Origin: Sinorhizobium fredii USDA 257
GTDB lineage: Bacteria; Pseudomonadota; Alphaproteobacteria; Rhizobiales; Rhizobiaceae
Length of the DNA: 64,000 bases
NCBI RefSeq assembly: GCF_000265205.3
Contig: NC_018000.1
Coordinates: forward strand, 2,170,001 to 2,234,000
Reading direction: 5' to 3'
Made by a program: the position numbers and the translations under genes. Shown piece by piece: positions 52,885 through 62,703 of the stretch (position 1 is its first letter; each line of letters opens with the position of its first letter). The notes under the pieces were generated by a model, which searched no databases, was not told the origin of the DNA, and saw only the letters and a list, made by a program, of their open reading frames with translations.

Positions 52885-54804
52885 GTGAAACGACCAAGTG
52901 TGAAATTGTCGCTGATAGGCTCGATTGCCGGTATGGTCCTGACGACCGCCGCCATCTCCTGGGTATCGATCAGCTCGCTCTCCACCATCGACGTCAAGAG
53001 CGATGAGATCGTCGATAATTGGTTGCCGAGCGTCGAGCGATCCAAGGAGATCGATACCGCTCTTTCCGACCTGAGGGTGGCCTTTAATCGCCATGTCCTG
53101 GCGACGACGGACGACGAGGAACACGCGGCCGAAACGGCGATCGAGGAGGAGAAGAGCCGCTTCTTCAAGGCGATCGACGACTACGCGGCGCTCGTGACCG
53201 AGGCGAACGAACAGACCGAACTCGCGAAGATCAAGAACGCGGCCGGCCAACTGATCGACTCGGGCCGCCGGATGGTCGCTGCTTCGGCCGCAACCAAGGA
53301 TGAGGACGCCAAGCAGATCATTTCCAAGGAAATGGCGCCGCGCTTTGCCGAGATCGCCAAGTCGGTCGACGTCATTGTCGGCCTCAACAAGGAGGGCGCC
53401 GCCCGTTCCGGTGCGGACATCCAGAATCTCCTGGAAAGTGCCCTGAAACTTATCTCCATTCTCTGTGCGATCGGGGTGCTTGCCGGCGGCGGCGTCATCG
53501 CCTTTGCCGTCTCTGGTATCGCCAATCCGATTTCCCGCATTACCGGCGCAATGCGCAATCTCGCCTCTGGCGACGCGCAGTCGCAGATCCCCTTCGCCGG
53601 CCGTCAGGACGAGATCGGTGCGATGGCCGAGGCCGTCGAGGTGTTCCGCCAGAACGCGCTCGCCAATCAGCGCCTCGAAGTGGAGGCGGCAGATTCGCGC
53701 AGCCGCCAGGAAGCCGAGCGCGCCGAGGTCCAGCGCCGCAACGAGCGCGAGGCCGAAGCGCTGCGCTTTGCCTCCGACAATCTCGCCGCCGGCCTGAAGC
53801 GGCTTGCAGCCGGCGACCTTGCCTTCCAGCTTAACGACGCCTTCGCGCCGGACTTCGAGTCGCTGCGCCAGGACTTCAACCAGTCAGTCCGCCAGCTCGG
53901 CACGGCCTTGTCCTCCATCGCCGAAAGCATCGGCACGATGGACAACGGCACCCGCGAGATCGCCTCCGGCGCCCAGGATCTCGCCAAGCGCACCGAACAG
54001 CAGGCCGCTTCGCTGGAGGAGACCGCCGCTGCCCTCGATCAAATCGTCGCCAATGTCGGCTCCTCGACGAAGCTGACCGAGGAAGCCCGCACGGTCGCGA
54101 CCCAGGCCAACCACAGCGCGGCGAAATCCGCGGAGGTTGTGTCGCATGCCGAGGAGGCGATGCGCCGCATCGAGGAGAGCTCGCAGCAGATCTCCAACAT
54201 CATCGGCGTCATCGACGAGATCGCCTTCCAGACCAACCTCCTGGCGCTCAACGCCGGCGTCGAGGCGGCCCGTGCAGGCGATGCCGGCAAGGGCTTCGCG
54301 GTGGTCGCCCAGGAGGTGCGCGAGCTTGCCCAGCGCTCCGCGCAGGCTGCCAAGGAAATCAAGGGGCTGATCCAGAACTCGACGACCGAAGTCGGAAGCG
54401 GCGTCAAGCTGGTGCGCGATACCGGTGAGGCGCTGAACGTGATTGGCGGCTTCATCGGCCAGATTAACAGCCACATGAACGCGATCGCCGTCTCCGCCAA
54501 GGAGCAGTCGACTGGGCTTGCCGAGATCAACACGGCGGTCAATTCGATGGACCAGAGCACCCAGCAGAATGCCGCGATGGTCGAACAGTCGACCGCAGCG
54601 GCCTCAAGCCTCGCCCTGGAAGCGGCGAAACTCCGCGATCTTGTCGCCCGCTTCAAGCTCGAGGGCGCATCGAACTTGCGTGCCGCCCGCGAGACGGCAA
54701 AGCCGGTCGCTTCCCCGGCACGTGCGCTCGGCGGCCGCATCGCCCGCGCCTTCGGCAGCAAGGCCGCGACCGCGGCCGCCGTCGACGAGTGGGAGGAGTT
54801 CTGA
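52885..54804 (+). CDS. Methyl-accepting chemotaxis protein with CheR-binding tail
   Basis: A 639-residue receptor from GTG 52885 ([26 protein letters not shown]), where the first membrane helix begins. Four-helix-bundle sensor ([35 protein letters not shown]), second membrane helix ([21 protein letters not shown]), HAMP ([20 protein letters not shown]), a long linker, then the hairpin [40 protein letters not shown]. The C-terminus ends DEWEEF, a xWxxF pentapeptide that tethers CheR/CheB. Closely related in its signalling domain to the receptor at 49627. Confidence 0.9.
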   Translation: MKRPSVKLSLIGSIAGMVLTTAAISWVSISSLSTIDVKSDEIVDNWLPSVERSKEIDTALSDLRVAFNRHVLATTDDEEHAAETAIEEEKSRFFKAIDDYAALVTEANEQTELAKIKNAAGQLIDSGRRMVAASAATKDEDAKQIISKEMAPRFAEIAKSVDVIVGLNKEGAARSGADIQNLLESALKLISILCAIGVLAGGGVIAFAVSGIANPISRITGAMRNLASGDAQSQIPFAGRQDEIGAMAEAVEVFRQNALANQRLEVEAADSRSRQEAERAEVQRRNEREAEALRFASDNLAAGLKRLAAGDLAFQLNDAFAPDFESLRQDFNQSVRQLGTALSSIAESIGTMDNGTREIASGAQDLAKRTEQQAASLEETAAALDQIVANVGSSTKLTEEARTVATQANHSAAKSAEVVSHAEEAMRRIEESSQQISNIIGVIDEIAFQTNLLALNAGVEAARAGDAGKGFAVVAQEVRELAQRSAQAAKEIKGLIQNSTTEVGSGVKLVRDTGEALNVIGGFIGQINSHMNAIAVSAKEQSTGLAEINTAVNSMDQSTQQNAAMVEQSTAAASSLALEAAKLRDLVARFKLEGASNLRAARETAKPVASPARALGGRIARAFGSKAATAAAVDEWEEF

Positions 54805-54828
54805 GCGCTTCCCCGGGATGGGGAGCTC

Positions 54829-54930
54829 GCCCCCTCATCCCGCTGCTGCGACCTTCTCCCCGGCGGGGCGAAGGGACTCGCCCTCCACGCCCCTCTCCCC
54901 GCCTGCGGGTAAAGGCCAGGGTGAGGGGCG
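54829..54930. repeat. Rhizobial intergenic repeat (CCCTCATCC...GTGAGGGGC type)
   Basis: Begins CCCCCTCATCCCGCTGCTGC, holds an internal hairpin TTCTCCCCGGCGGGGCGAAGG, and ends with CCAGGGTGAGGGGC. This compound palindrome is one of the most common intergenic repeats in rhizobial genomes. It lies just behind the chemoreceptor gene and may act in transcript termination or stability. Confidence 0.75.
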
Positions 54931-54973
54931 GGTGTCGCCGCGCCGCCGTTCTAACAGCTCATGGAATTCCGAA

Positions 54974-55153
54974 ATGTCAAATATCGCCGTTTTTTCGACC
55001 AGAACCTCCGAAGACCGCGCCCGCGTGGCCGACCTCGTGAACGCCAGGGATCGCATGCTCTCGGTTGCCGACGAGCTCGACCGCATCATGACAGCCTTGT
55101 CACAGAAATCCGTGCGAGGGGCCTACGAACAGCCAGCGAGGACCAGCTCCTGA
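54974..55153 (+). CDS. Small hypothetical protein
   Basis: A 59-residue frame, MSNIAVFSTRTSEDRARVADL followed by NARDRMLSVADELDRIMTALSQKS. It reads like a short helical protein and lies between the repeat and the GGDEF-EAL gene in the same direction. There is no convincing Shine-Dalgarno sequence and no known family, so it is only moderately supported. Confidence 0.4.
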   Translation: MSNIAVFSTRTSEDRARVADLVNARDRMLSVADELDRIMTALSQKSVRGAYEQPARTSS

Positions 55154-55202
55154 CGGAGGCAAGGCGGGGGCAACAAAGGTAGGAGCGGGGCAGGATGACG
55201 AG

Positions 55203-57305
55203 ATGACTGGAAAACCGCTGAGCAAGCCGCGGCAATCGCTGGAGCAGTACATTCGGTCGATCGGCCGGCATTATCTCCATGCCGTCATCGTGATGACGCT
55301 GCTGATCGCTGCCACCTATCTGACCATGCTGGTCGCCCTCGACCGCCATTCGCTTCAACAGAAAATCAGTTTTCTCACCAGCAATCAGTTCATCCGCTTC
55401 CAGCAGCTCGCCAACCAGACGCGCGCGCTGATGCGCGCCTCGGCTGATCCGAACCTGCCGGACTACATCATCGGTCCGATGAGCGACGACATCCACCGGG
55501 CGATAGGCGACATCCGGGCGATCAGCACAGAATTGCACGCGCTGGATCGGAGCATCGGCGGCAATCTCCTGGAGCGGCTCAACCCGCGCGACGAGATTTC
55601 GGTTGAATTGCGCCACGAACTCAATGTCCGCCTCGAGGACTTTCTCGAGCGGGCGGCGCGGATTGCCGATACCAGCGCCGAGGACCGCCGGCAGCGCTAT
55701 TCGTTCTGGGGGCCGATTGACTTCGCCGTCGCCGCCGACAGCATGCTGATGCGCCAGTTCGCCGACCTGATCCGCCACGCGCACGACCGCAGCGACGTCA
55801 GCATCGATAATGCCAAGCGTATCAGCACGGGTCTCCTCGCACTGATCGCCGCCACCGTTGTTCTGGCGAGCACCTTCCTCTTCAGTCCCCTCCTGAAGAA
55901 GCTGCGCAACGAGCAACGCCGGACGATGGCTTTCGAGCAACAGCTAACGATTCTTGCCCACACCGACGCTCTGACCGGTCTCAACAACCGCTCGTCCTTC
56001 AACGCCGCGCTCGGCGATCTCTTTGGCGAACTGGAGCGGACCGGCGCCGTCTTCTCCATGCTGCTGGTCGACCTCGACCGCTTCAAGAGCATCAATGACG
56101 GCCTCGGCCATCCGGCCGGCGATGCGGTGCTGTGCCACGTCGCGAGCGCCCTCCAGGAGACGTTGCGCGCGAGCGACTTCATCGCCCGGCTCGGCGGCGA
56201 CGAGTTCGCCGTGCTGCTGCCTGGAATTGGCGATGCATCCGCGCTCGAATCTGTTGCCGAGCGGGCGATCGAGGCGATCGCCGCGGCCATTCCCTTCGAG
56301 GGACGCGGCCTGCAGGTCTCGGCGAGCATTGGCGGTGCCATTGTGCCCGATCACGCCTCGGACGAGGCCGGATTGATGCGCATCGTGGACCTGGCGCTCT
56401 ATACGGCGAAGGCCGGCCGCAACACCATGGTTATATTCGACGAGGCGGCGCTGGCGCGGCGGCTCGAAGAGAACCAGCTTTCGCTCGCCCTGGTCCTTGC
56501 GGCCGATCGCAACGAGTTCGTCGTGCACTACCAGCCGAAGGTCGATCTCATGACCGGGACGCATCTGGGCTTCGAGGCGCTCGTGCGGTGGCAGCACCCC
56601 GAACTCGGTCTGCTTCCGCCCGGGCGCTTCCTGCCCTTGATGGAAGGCACGCAGCTGATCCGCGGCATGACCCGCGCCGTGATCGCCGCTGTCGGCCGCG
56701 ACCTCAAGACCTGGAAGAATGCCGGCCTTGTTCCCGGCCCCGTTTCGGTCAATCTTCCCGAGGTCCTTCTGGTCGGCGGCGAAGGCTACGAGTTCTTCGC
56801 CGCCACCGTCCGGGAGAACCGCCTGGAGTGGCAGGATTTCGCGGTCGAGATTACCGAGGACGTTTTTCTCAATCGCTCGGCCGACCAGATCCTGGCGACG
56901 GTGGCACGCTTCCGCGAGCACGGCCTTTCGATCTCGCTCGACGATTTCGGCACCGGCTTCGCCTCGCTCGTGCATCTGCGCGATTTCCCTTTCGACGAAT
57001 TGAAGATCGACCGGAGCTTTGTCGACGGCATAGGCCGCGACGCCCGCAGCGAGCAGATCATCCGCGCCATGATCCATCTTGCCCAGAGCCTCGGCAAGCA
57101 CTGCGTCGCCGAGGGCATCGAGACGGATCAGCAAAGACGCTTCCTGATGGAGGCCGGCTGCGACGTCGGCCAGGGATACCATTTCGCCAGACCCGAGCCG
57201 GTCGCCCTTGCAGGCAAGCGGCTGCCGCAGCAGGCCGCTGCCATCCACCGGCGCACGGACTCAGGACCTGCGACGGCGCCGCTCAGGCGGATCGCGCGGC
57301 GGTGA
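55203..57305 (+). CDS. Membrane-bound GGDEF-EAL cyclic-di-GMP enzyme
   Basis: A 700-residue protein. Two membrane helices (HYLHAVIVMTLLIAATYLTMLVAL near residue 25-48, and GLLALIAATVVLASTFLFSPLL near 210-232) flank a helical periplasmic sensor. GGDEF domain: TDALTGLNNRSSFNAAL ... RLGGDEFAVLLP, intact. EAL domain: FEALVRWQHPELGLLPPGRF, VSVNLPEVLL, VEITEDVFLN, DDFGTGFASL and LKIDRSFVDG, with catalytic Glu, Asn, Asp and Lys present. Nine bases separate it from a stand-alone sugar-type binding protein gene, the same arrangement as at 30785-33888. Confidence 0.9.
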   Translation: MTGKPLSKPRQSLEQYIRSIGRHYLHAVIVMTLLIAATYLTMLVALDRHSLQQKISFLTSNQFIRFQQLANQTRALMRASADPNLPDYIIGPMSDDIHRAIGDIRAISTELHALDRSIGGNLLERLNPRDEISVELRHELNVRLEDFLERAARIADTSAEDRRQRYSFWGPIDFAVAADSMLMRQFADLIRHAHDRSDVSIDNAKRISTGLLALIAATVVLASTFLFSPLLKKLRNEQRRTMAFEQQLTILAHTDALTGLNNRSSFNAALGDLFGELERTGAVFSMLLVDLDRFKSINDGLGHPAGDAVLCHVASALQETLRASDFIARLGGDEFAVLLPGIGDASALESVAERAIEAIAAAIPFEGRGLQVSASIGGAIVPDHASDEAGLMRIVDLALYTAKAGRNTMVIFDEAALARRLEENQLSLALVLAADRNEFVVHYQPKVDLMTGTHLGFEALVRWQHPELGLLPPGRFLPLMEGTQLIRGMTRAVIAAVGRDLKTWKNAGLVPGPVSVNLPEVLLVGGEGYEFFAATVRENRLEWQDFAVEITEDVFLNRSADQILATVARFREHGLSISLDDFGTGFASLVHLRDFPFDELKIDRSFVDGIGRDARSEQIIRAMIHLAQSLGKHCVAEGIETDQQRRFLMEAGCDVGQGYHFARPEPVALAGKRLPQQAAAIHRRTDSGPATAPLRRIARR

Positions 57306-57314
57306 CCTAAAAGG

Positions 57315-58574
57315 ATGGAGGATGTTGTGAGAAAAGAAATCAAGGGTGCCTGGCTTGCGGCGGCACTCCTGCTGGCGACTTCCCTTCCCGCTGCGGCGGC
57401 CGATCAGCGCGGCGCTGTGGATGTCGTGCATTTCTGGATTTCGAAGAGCGAGTCGGCGGCACTTGACGTATTGCGGAAGGCATGGGCCGAAGCCGGCCAT
57501 CAGTGGGTCGATCTTCCTGCGGAAAACAAAGTGGCGGTGCACAGGATCGTCAGCGATCGCATCGCCAACGGCTATGCGCCCGCCGTCATGCAATGGAACG
57601 CCAATGAGGGCTCCCGCGAGCTGCCGGAGATGGGCATCGTGCTCGACATCGAAGCGGTCGCCACGTCGGATGACTGGCGCCGCGTCCTGCCGGCAACTGT
57701 GCTCGATCGCATTACCTACAAGGACAAGGTCTTCTTCGCGCCGACCAGCATCCACGCGGAGAACTGGCTTTGGACCAGCGAGGCCATCTTCCGCGAGGCC
57801 GGCCTGAAAGCGCCCGAGACATGGGACGAGATCTTCGCCGCCGCCGAGAAGATCGAGGCCGCGGGCCACCTGCCCATCGCACTCGGCGAAGGCCCGTGGG
57901 AGATCTCCCTGATCTTCAACGGCATCGTCTATTCGAAACTCGGTGCCGATGGCTACGCGCGGATCATCCGCGGCGACCCGGCGCTGGTCAAAGATCCGCG
58001 CATGGCAGAGGCGCTCGGCATGCTGCGGCGTCTGTCGCGCTATACGGAACCGGCGGCAGCTCGCCGGCACAGGACCTGGGCGGACGCCACGGCCGCCGTG
58101 GGAGCCGGCAAGGCGGGCATGCAGTTCATGGGGGACTGGGCAAAGGGTGAACTGGTGGCGCGCGGCTACGCCGTCGACAAGGATTTCGGCTGCAGCCTGA
58201 TGCCCGGCACCGAAATCGCCTATTTCATGGTAATCGACGCCTTCGCCTTTCCGCTGACCAACCGCGAAGGCGCCGCCGAAGCGCAGCGCGCCTTCGCGCG
58301 CATGGTGCTCGATCGCGACAATCAGGTTGCCTTCAGCCGTATCAAGGGTTCCCTGCCGGTCCGCACCGACGTCGATCCGAGCGGGCTCGACCGGTGCGGC
58401 CGGCTGGGCCTCGAGAAGATCGTCCGGAACAGCGGCGTCAGCGCCCAGTCGATGGCCATGCCCACGCAGATGTCCGACGGCTGGATCGGCGTACTGGCTG
58501 CATTCTTCAGCGACGAGAGCATGTCCGTCGAGACCGCCCAGCAGCGCCTATATGACGTCGTGAACCACCAATGA
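57315..58574 (+). CDS. Stand-alone periplasmic sugar-binding protein (SBP_bac_1 family)
   Basis: A 419-residue protein with signal peptide (KGAWLAAALLLATSLPAAAA) and the fold of ABC sugar-binding proteins: VVHFWISKSESAALDVLRKAW, APAVMQWNANEGSRELPEMG, RITYKDKVFFAPTSIHAENWLWTSEAIFREAGLKAPETWDE, GKAGMQFMGDWAKGEL. No permease or ATPase genes adjoin it. Since it directly follows a GGDEF-EAL gene, it may report sugar availability to that enzyme. GTG 57327 is a possible shorter start. Confidence 0.85.
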   Translation: MEDVVRKEIKGAWLAAALLLATSLPAAAADQRGAVDVVHFWISKSESAALDVLRKAWAEAGHQWVDLPAENKVAVHRIVSDRIANGYAPAVMQWNANEGSRELPEMGIVLDIEAVATSDDWRRVLPATVLDRITYKDKVFFAPTSIHAENWLWTSEAIFREAGLKAPETWDEIFAAAEKIEAAGHLPIALGEGPWEISLIFNGIVYSKLGADGYARIIRGDPALVKDPRMAEALGMLRRLSRYTEPAAARRHRTWADATAAVGAGKAGMQFMGDWAKGELVARGYAVDKDFGCSLMPGTEIAYFMVIDAFAFPLTNREGAAEAQRAFARMVLDRDNQVAFSRIKGSLPVRTDVDPSGLDRCGRLGLEKIVRNSGVSAQSMAMPTQMSDGWIGVLAAFFSDESMSVETAQQRLYDVVNHQ

Positions 58575-58651
58575 GATGGGTGAACTTAACAACTTGTTTC
58601 TGCGGCGCTTGAAACTTACCAATGGATTCGTTGGAGGCGTTGGGAGGCGTC

Positions 58652-59545
58652 ATGCTGACTTTGCGACAGATCGAGGTGATCCGCGCTATCATGGTCACCG
58701 GCACAGTCGCCGGTGCGGCGAAGCTCCTCGGCGTCGCGGCACCCGGTGTCAGCCGGCTGATGAAGTATACGGAAGACAGTCTTCGGGTTCGCCTCTTCAA
58801 CCGCAGCCACGGGCGATATGTGCCGACGCCCGAAGCGCGGCACATTTTCGGATTGCTCGACACCGTTTATCGACAGGTCGAGGATCTGCAGTTCGCGGTG
58901 CAGCGGCTGGAAAAAGGTGATGGGCTCGAGCTCAGCATCGGCTCCGTTCCGAGCATCGCCAATGTGATGGTGCCGCGAGCGATCGCCAAGCTGCGCCAGC
59001 AGTATCCGGGGCTCTATGTCGATATCAACATTCTTAAAATTGAGGAAGCGGTCGATTACCTGCTCGTCGGCCGCGGCGAGGTCGTTGCCATCAGCTCCTA
59101 TCTCGAACATTCGATCATCCATTTCGAACCGCTCGCGACCGGCCGGCTGCTCTGCATCGTCCCGCAAAACAGCGAGCTCGCCGCGAAGCACACGATCGCA
59201 CCGGCGGACATTGTCCGCCATACGTTGATCGGCATCGATCCGAACGATCCCTATGGGCGGGTGATGACCGAGATTTTCCGTCGTCAGAACCTCGCCTATG
59301 ATATGAAGATCAAGGCGCGTTTCGGCACGACCGTCTGTGCCCTCGTCGCCGCCGATCTCGGCATCGCCATCATCGACGAGTTTACCGTCGCCGGAGGCAG
59401 GGTGCCAGGAATCAAATGCCTGGAGATCGAAGCGGACACGACCTTTCCGACCTTCGTCGCGTACCGCCGGGACGTGCCGCGATCGATCTTCGCGGAGCGC
59501 TTCATCGACACGCTGAGAGCCGAAATGGCCCGCGCCAAAAGATAA
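58652..59545 (+). CDS. LysR-family regulator (probable Liv operon regulator)
   Basis: A 297-residue regulator from ATG 58652, chosen because GGGAGG lies just upstream; ATG 58622 would add ten residues. HTH: LTLRQIEVIRAIMVTGTVAGAAKLLGVAAPGVSRLMKYTEDSLRVRLFNRSHGRYVPTPEA. The effector domain (ELSIGSVPSIANVMVPRAIAKL ... DLGIAIIDEFTVAGGRV) resembles NocR/OccR-type regulators of opine or arginine catabolism. It precedes the livJ-type gene by 119 bases in the same direction and may control that operon. Confidence 0.82.
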   Translation: MLTLRQIEVIRAIMVTGTVAGAAKLLGVAAPGVSRLMKYTEDSLRVRLFNRSHGRYVPTPEARHIFGLLDTVYRQVEDLQFAVQRLEKGDGLELSIGSVPSIANVMVPRAIAKLRQQYPGLYVDINILKIEEAVDYLLVGRGEVVAISSYLEHSIIHFEPLATGRLLCIVPQNSELAAKHTIAPADIVRHTLIGIDPNDPYGRVMTEIFRRQNLAYDMKIKARFGTTVCALVAADLGIAIIDEFTVAGGRVPGIKCLEIEADTTFPTFVAYRRDVPRSIFAERFIDTLRAEMARAKR

Positions 59546-59664
59546 CATGATGTTATTGACTCTACACAACTTGGTATTTGCCGTTACGCCGGAGATCGGC
59601 CAGTATCACGAAGCTGGGCGGGGGAGGTTCGCCGCTCATAAAAGAATGGACTAAGGAGGAGAAC

Positions 59665-60804
59665 ATGACAAAGACAGCTATTGCGTCGATCGCGATCGCC
59701 ATGGCGATATCGGCCGGTCTGCCGAACATATCCTGGGCCGACACGATAAAGATTGCGAACGTAATCGAGCTTTCGGGCGCCGGCGCCACCGTCGGGAGCA
59801 ACTGGCGCGATGCGCTGAAGCTCGCCTTCGAGGAGATCAACGCTGCCGGCGGCATCCTCGGCGAAAAGGTCGAGGTGACGGATTACGACACGCAGACCGA
59901 CCCGACCACCTCGCGCGCCATGGTACAGAAGGCGATCGACGACGGCGCCTATGTCATCATGGGACCGATCTATTCCGGCTCGGTCAAGGTGAACATGATG
60001 GTCGCCCAGCAGAACGGTGTGCCGCAGCTGACCGGCGCCGAGGCCCCGTTCATCACCGACATGGGCAATCCCTATATTTTCCGCACCTCGTTTGGCGCCC
60101 AGCAGTCGATGCCCAAACTGGTCAAGTACCTGACCGAGGAAATGAAGGTGAAGTCGGTCGCCGTCGCCTGGGTCAATGACGATTTCGGCAAGGGCGGACG
60201 CGATTCCTTTGTCGCCGAGCTGGAGAAGAGCGGCATCGCGGTCAATGCCGACGTATCGAGCGAGGTGGGGCAGGCCGATTTCGCGGCCGACGTCATCAAG
60301 CTGAAGTCGAGCAATGCGGATGCGATCTTCGCCTATCTGCATGAAGAGGAAAGCGCCCGGCTTCTCAAAGAAATCCGCAAGCAGGGCGTGGCCCAGCCGG
60401 TCTTCGGCGAAACGACGCTGATGAACCAGAAGGTCGTCGACCTTGCCGGCGATGCGGTCAACGGCGTGCGCGGCCATGTCGGCCTCAGCGCCAATGCGCC
60501 GATCCCCGGCATCGAGGAATTCGCCAAGAAGTTCGAGGCGAAGTACAACTACAAACCCGATCACAATGCGATCAAGGCCTATATGGGCGCCTATGTGGTG
60601 AAGTACGTCACCACCAAGAACGGCAAGGTCGACCGGCAGGCCTTTGCGGATGCGCTGCACGGCATGACCATCACCCCGGCTGACGAACCCGGCATCCTGA
60701 TGGAGACCAGCTGGGACGACAAGGGCGAGGTCAACCGCGAAAGCTTCCTCGTCGAGGTCAAGGACGGCAAGCAGACCGTCGTGACCACACTGCCGAAACT
60801 GTAA
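59665..60804 (+). CDS. Branched-chain amino acid-type ABC transporter, binding protein (LivJ-like)
   Basis: A 379-residue periplasmic protein from ATG 59665 with AAGGAGGAG upstream; signal peptide MTKTAIASIAIAMAISAGLP to near WA. Peripla_BP_6 features: IKIANVIELSGAGATVGSNWRDALKLAFEEINAAGGI, YVIMGPIYSGSVKVNMMVAQQNGVPQLTGAEA, VAVAWVNDDFGKGGRDSF. A GC hairpin (CGGGC...GCCCG, 60808-60826) follows and may lower read-through to the permease genes. Ligand uncertain; the family also takes amides and aromatic acids. Confidence 0.88.
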   Translation: MTKTAIASIAIAMAISAGLPNISWADTIKIANVIELSGAGATVGSNWRDALKLAFEEINAAGGILGEKVEVTDYDTQTDPTTSRAMVQKAIDDGAYVIMGPIYSGSVKVNMMVAQQNGVPQLTGAEAPFITDMGNPYIFRTSFGAQQSMPKLVKYLTEEMKVKSVAVAWVNDDFGKGGRDSFVAELEKSGIAVNADVSSEVGQADFAADVIKLKSSNADAIFAYLHEEESARLLKEIRKQGVAQPVFGETTLMNQKVVDLAGDAVNGVRGHVGLSANAPIPGIEEFAKKFEAKYNYKPDHNAIKAYMGAYVVKYVTTKNGKVDRQAFADALHGMTITPADEPGILMETSWDDKGEVNRESFLVEVKDGKQTVVTTLPKL

Positions 60805-60856
60805 AAACGGGCAGGCTTCCGGCCCGCTGGGAGCCCCCCTCTTTGGGACATCTTCA

Positions 60857-61735
60857 ATGGACACGTTTTTCCAGTTGTTCGTCTCCGGACTGGCAACGGG
60901 GTCGATCTATGCGCTCGCGGCGATCGGCTTCACCCTGCTCTGGCAGGCGTCGCAGACGATCAATTTCGCCCAGGGCGAGTTCATCATGCTGCCCGCCTTC
61001 CTCGTTCTCGCCGGAACGCAGTTTCTCGGCCTGAGCTTTCCGGTGGCGATGGCGATCGCGCTTGTTCTTTCGCTGCTGCTGCTCGGCCTCGGCTTCAAGC
61101 GCATCATCATCGATCCGCTGCTGCCGCACGGCGTCCTGCCGATCGTCATCGCCACGATCGCGCTCGGCATCCTGATGAAAGAAAGCGTCAAGCAGTTCTA
61201 TACGGCCGAGGCGCAGCCATTCCCGGCGCTGTTTTCCGACCGCACCCTCAACGTCCTCGGCGCCGCCATTTCGGTACAGGACATCGCCGTTCTGCTGATC
61301 GCGCTCGGAGCGGTGGCGTTGCTGCAGCTCTTCCTGAACCGGACGAAGATCGGCCGCTGCATGCAGGCGACCGCGCAGAACCCGAACGTGGCCGAAATCC
61401 TCGGCGTCCCGGTCCGCCGGATGATCCTCTACACGTTCCTGATCAACGGTACCCTCGCCTTCCTCGCCTCCATCCTGATCTCGCCGATCTATCTGGCGAA
61501 GTTCTCGAACGGCGAGACGCTCGGCCTGATCGCCTTCATCGCGGCGATTGTCGGCGGCTTCAACCAGATCCGCGGCGCGCTTGCCGGCGGTCTCCTGATC
61601 GGCGTCATCGACAATCTCTCGGCAGCCTACGTTTCCGCGTCGTATCGCTCCGCGGTCCCGCTGATCCTGCTCATCATCATCATCCTCGTGCGGCCGCAAG
61701 GCCTGCTCGGAAAGGCAGAAGGACGCACCGTATGA
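60857..61735 (+). CDS. Branched-chain amino acid-type ABC transporter, permease (LivH-like)
   Basis: A 292-residue membrane protein: FQLFVSGLATGSIYALAAIGFTLLWQASQTINFAQGEFIML is the LivH signature, followed by several more helices and the EAA-like loop RCMQATAQNPNVAEILGVPVRRMILYTFLINGTLAFLA. The end IILVRPQGLLGKAEGR is typical. Its stop overlaps the LivM start by four bases. Confidence 0.9.
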   Translation: MDTFFQLFVSGLATGSIYALAAIGFTLLWQASQTINFAQGEFIMLPAFLVLAGTQFLGLSFPVAMAIALVLSLLLLGLGFKRIIIDPLLPHGVLPIVIATIALGILMKESVKQFYTAEAQPFPALFSDRTLNVLGAAISVQDIAVLLIALGAVALLQLFLNRTKIGRCMQATAQNPNVAEILGVPVRRMILYTFLINGTLAFLASILISPIYLAKFSNGETLGLIAFIAAIVGGFNQIRGALAGGLLIGVIDNLSAAYVSASYRSAVPLILLIIIILVRPQGLLGKAEGRTV

Positions 61736-62703
61736 GCAAGCACACTCTCGCTACACTGGTCGCCGGTCTCGCGATCCTGATCCTGCTCCCCTTCACCCAA
61801 TCCAACTACGGCGTGTTCGTGCTGTGCTCGTGGCTGGTCTATTCGATCTCCGCCATGGGGCTCAACCTGACGCTCGGCTATGCCGGCCAGGTCTCGCTGG
61901 CCCAGGCCTCCTTCATGGGCATCGGCGCCTATATGACGGCGCTCATGACCATGGCCGGCGTGCCATGGCCGGTCGCGATGATCGCGGCGATGGTGCTGTG
62001 CTTCGTCATCGGCTTTCTGCTCGGCTACCCGGCCCTGCGCGTCCAGCATCACTTCCTGGCCTTCATCACGCTGGCCTTCAACGCTCTCGTGGTGCTCGTG
62101 CTGCGCAACGAGGAATGGCTGACCGGCGGCACCTACGGCATCGTCGGCATTCCGCGGCCTGAGGTCCTCGGCTTGCCGACGCAGACGCCGCTGGCCTTCT
62201 ACTTCTTCGTTCTTGCGCTCTTCGTGCTGATGGCGGCCGCCCTCTACGCCATCATCCGCTCGCCCTGGGGCCGCACCTTCAAGGCATTGAGGGAGAACCC
62301 CATTCGCGCCAACAGCCTTGGCGTCGACATTCGCAAGACGACGCTTCTCGCCTTCGCCATCGGCTCCTCCTATGGCGGGCTTGCCGGCAGCCTCCTCGCA
62401 CAGCTCACCCAGTTCATCGATCCGCATTCTTTCGGCCTGACCGTCTCGCTCAAGGTTCTGCTGATGGTCATAGTCGGCGGCGCCGGCTTCTTCTTCGGCC
62501 CGATTCTGGGCGCGCTGCTGATCGTTCTCGCGCCGGAGTTCCTGCGCTTCACCGAGGGATACTACCTGATGATCTATGCCACGCTGGTCATCGTGCTGAT
62601 GGTCTTCTGCCCGACCGGCCTGCTCGGACTGGTCGAGCGTGCCCGCACGGCCCTGAAGCTTAAGCAGAACCCGAATGCCACGACCTGGGAGGCAGGACGA
62701 TGA
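61732..62703 (+). CDS. Branched-chain amino acid-type ABC transporter, permease (LivM-like)
   Basis: A 323-residue membrane protein with the LivM signature MGLNLTLGYAGQVSLAQASFMGIGAYMTALM, then GYPALRVQHHFLAFITLAFNAL, TGGTYGIVGIPRPEVLG, and the coupling loop SPWGRTFKALRENPIRANSLGVDIRKTTLLAFAIGSSYGGLAGSL. About ten helices. Overlaps LivG by four bases. Confidence 0.9.
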   Translation: MSKHTLATLVAGLAILILLPFTQSNYGVFVLCSWLVYSISAMGLNLTLGYAGQVSLAQASFMGIGAYMTALMTMAGVPWPVAMIAAMVLCFVIGFLLGYPALRVQHHFLAFITLAFNALVVLVLRNEEWLTGGTYGIVGIPRPEVLGLPTQTPLAFYFFVLALFVLMAAALYAIIRSPWGRTFKALRENPIRANSLGVDIRKTTLLAFAIGSSYGGLAGSLLAQLTQFIDPHSFGLTVSLKVLLMVIVGGAGFFFGPILGALLIVLAPEFLRFTEGYYLMIYATLVIVLMVFCPTGLLGLVERARTALKLKQNPNATTWEAGR

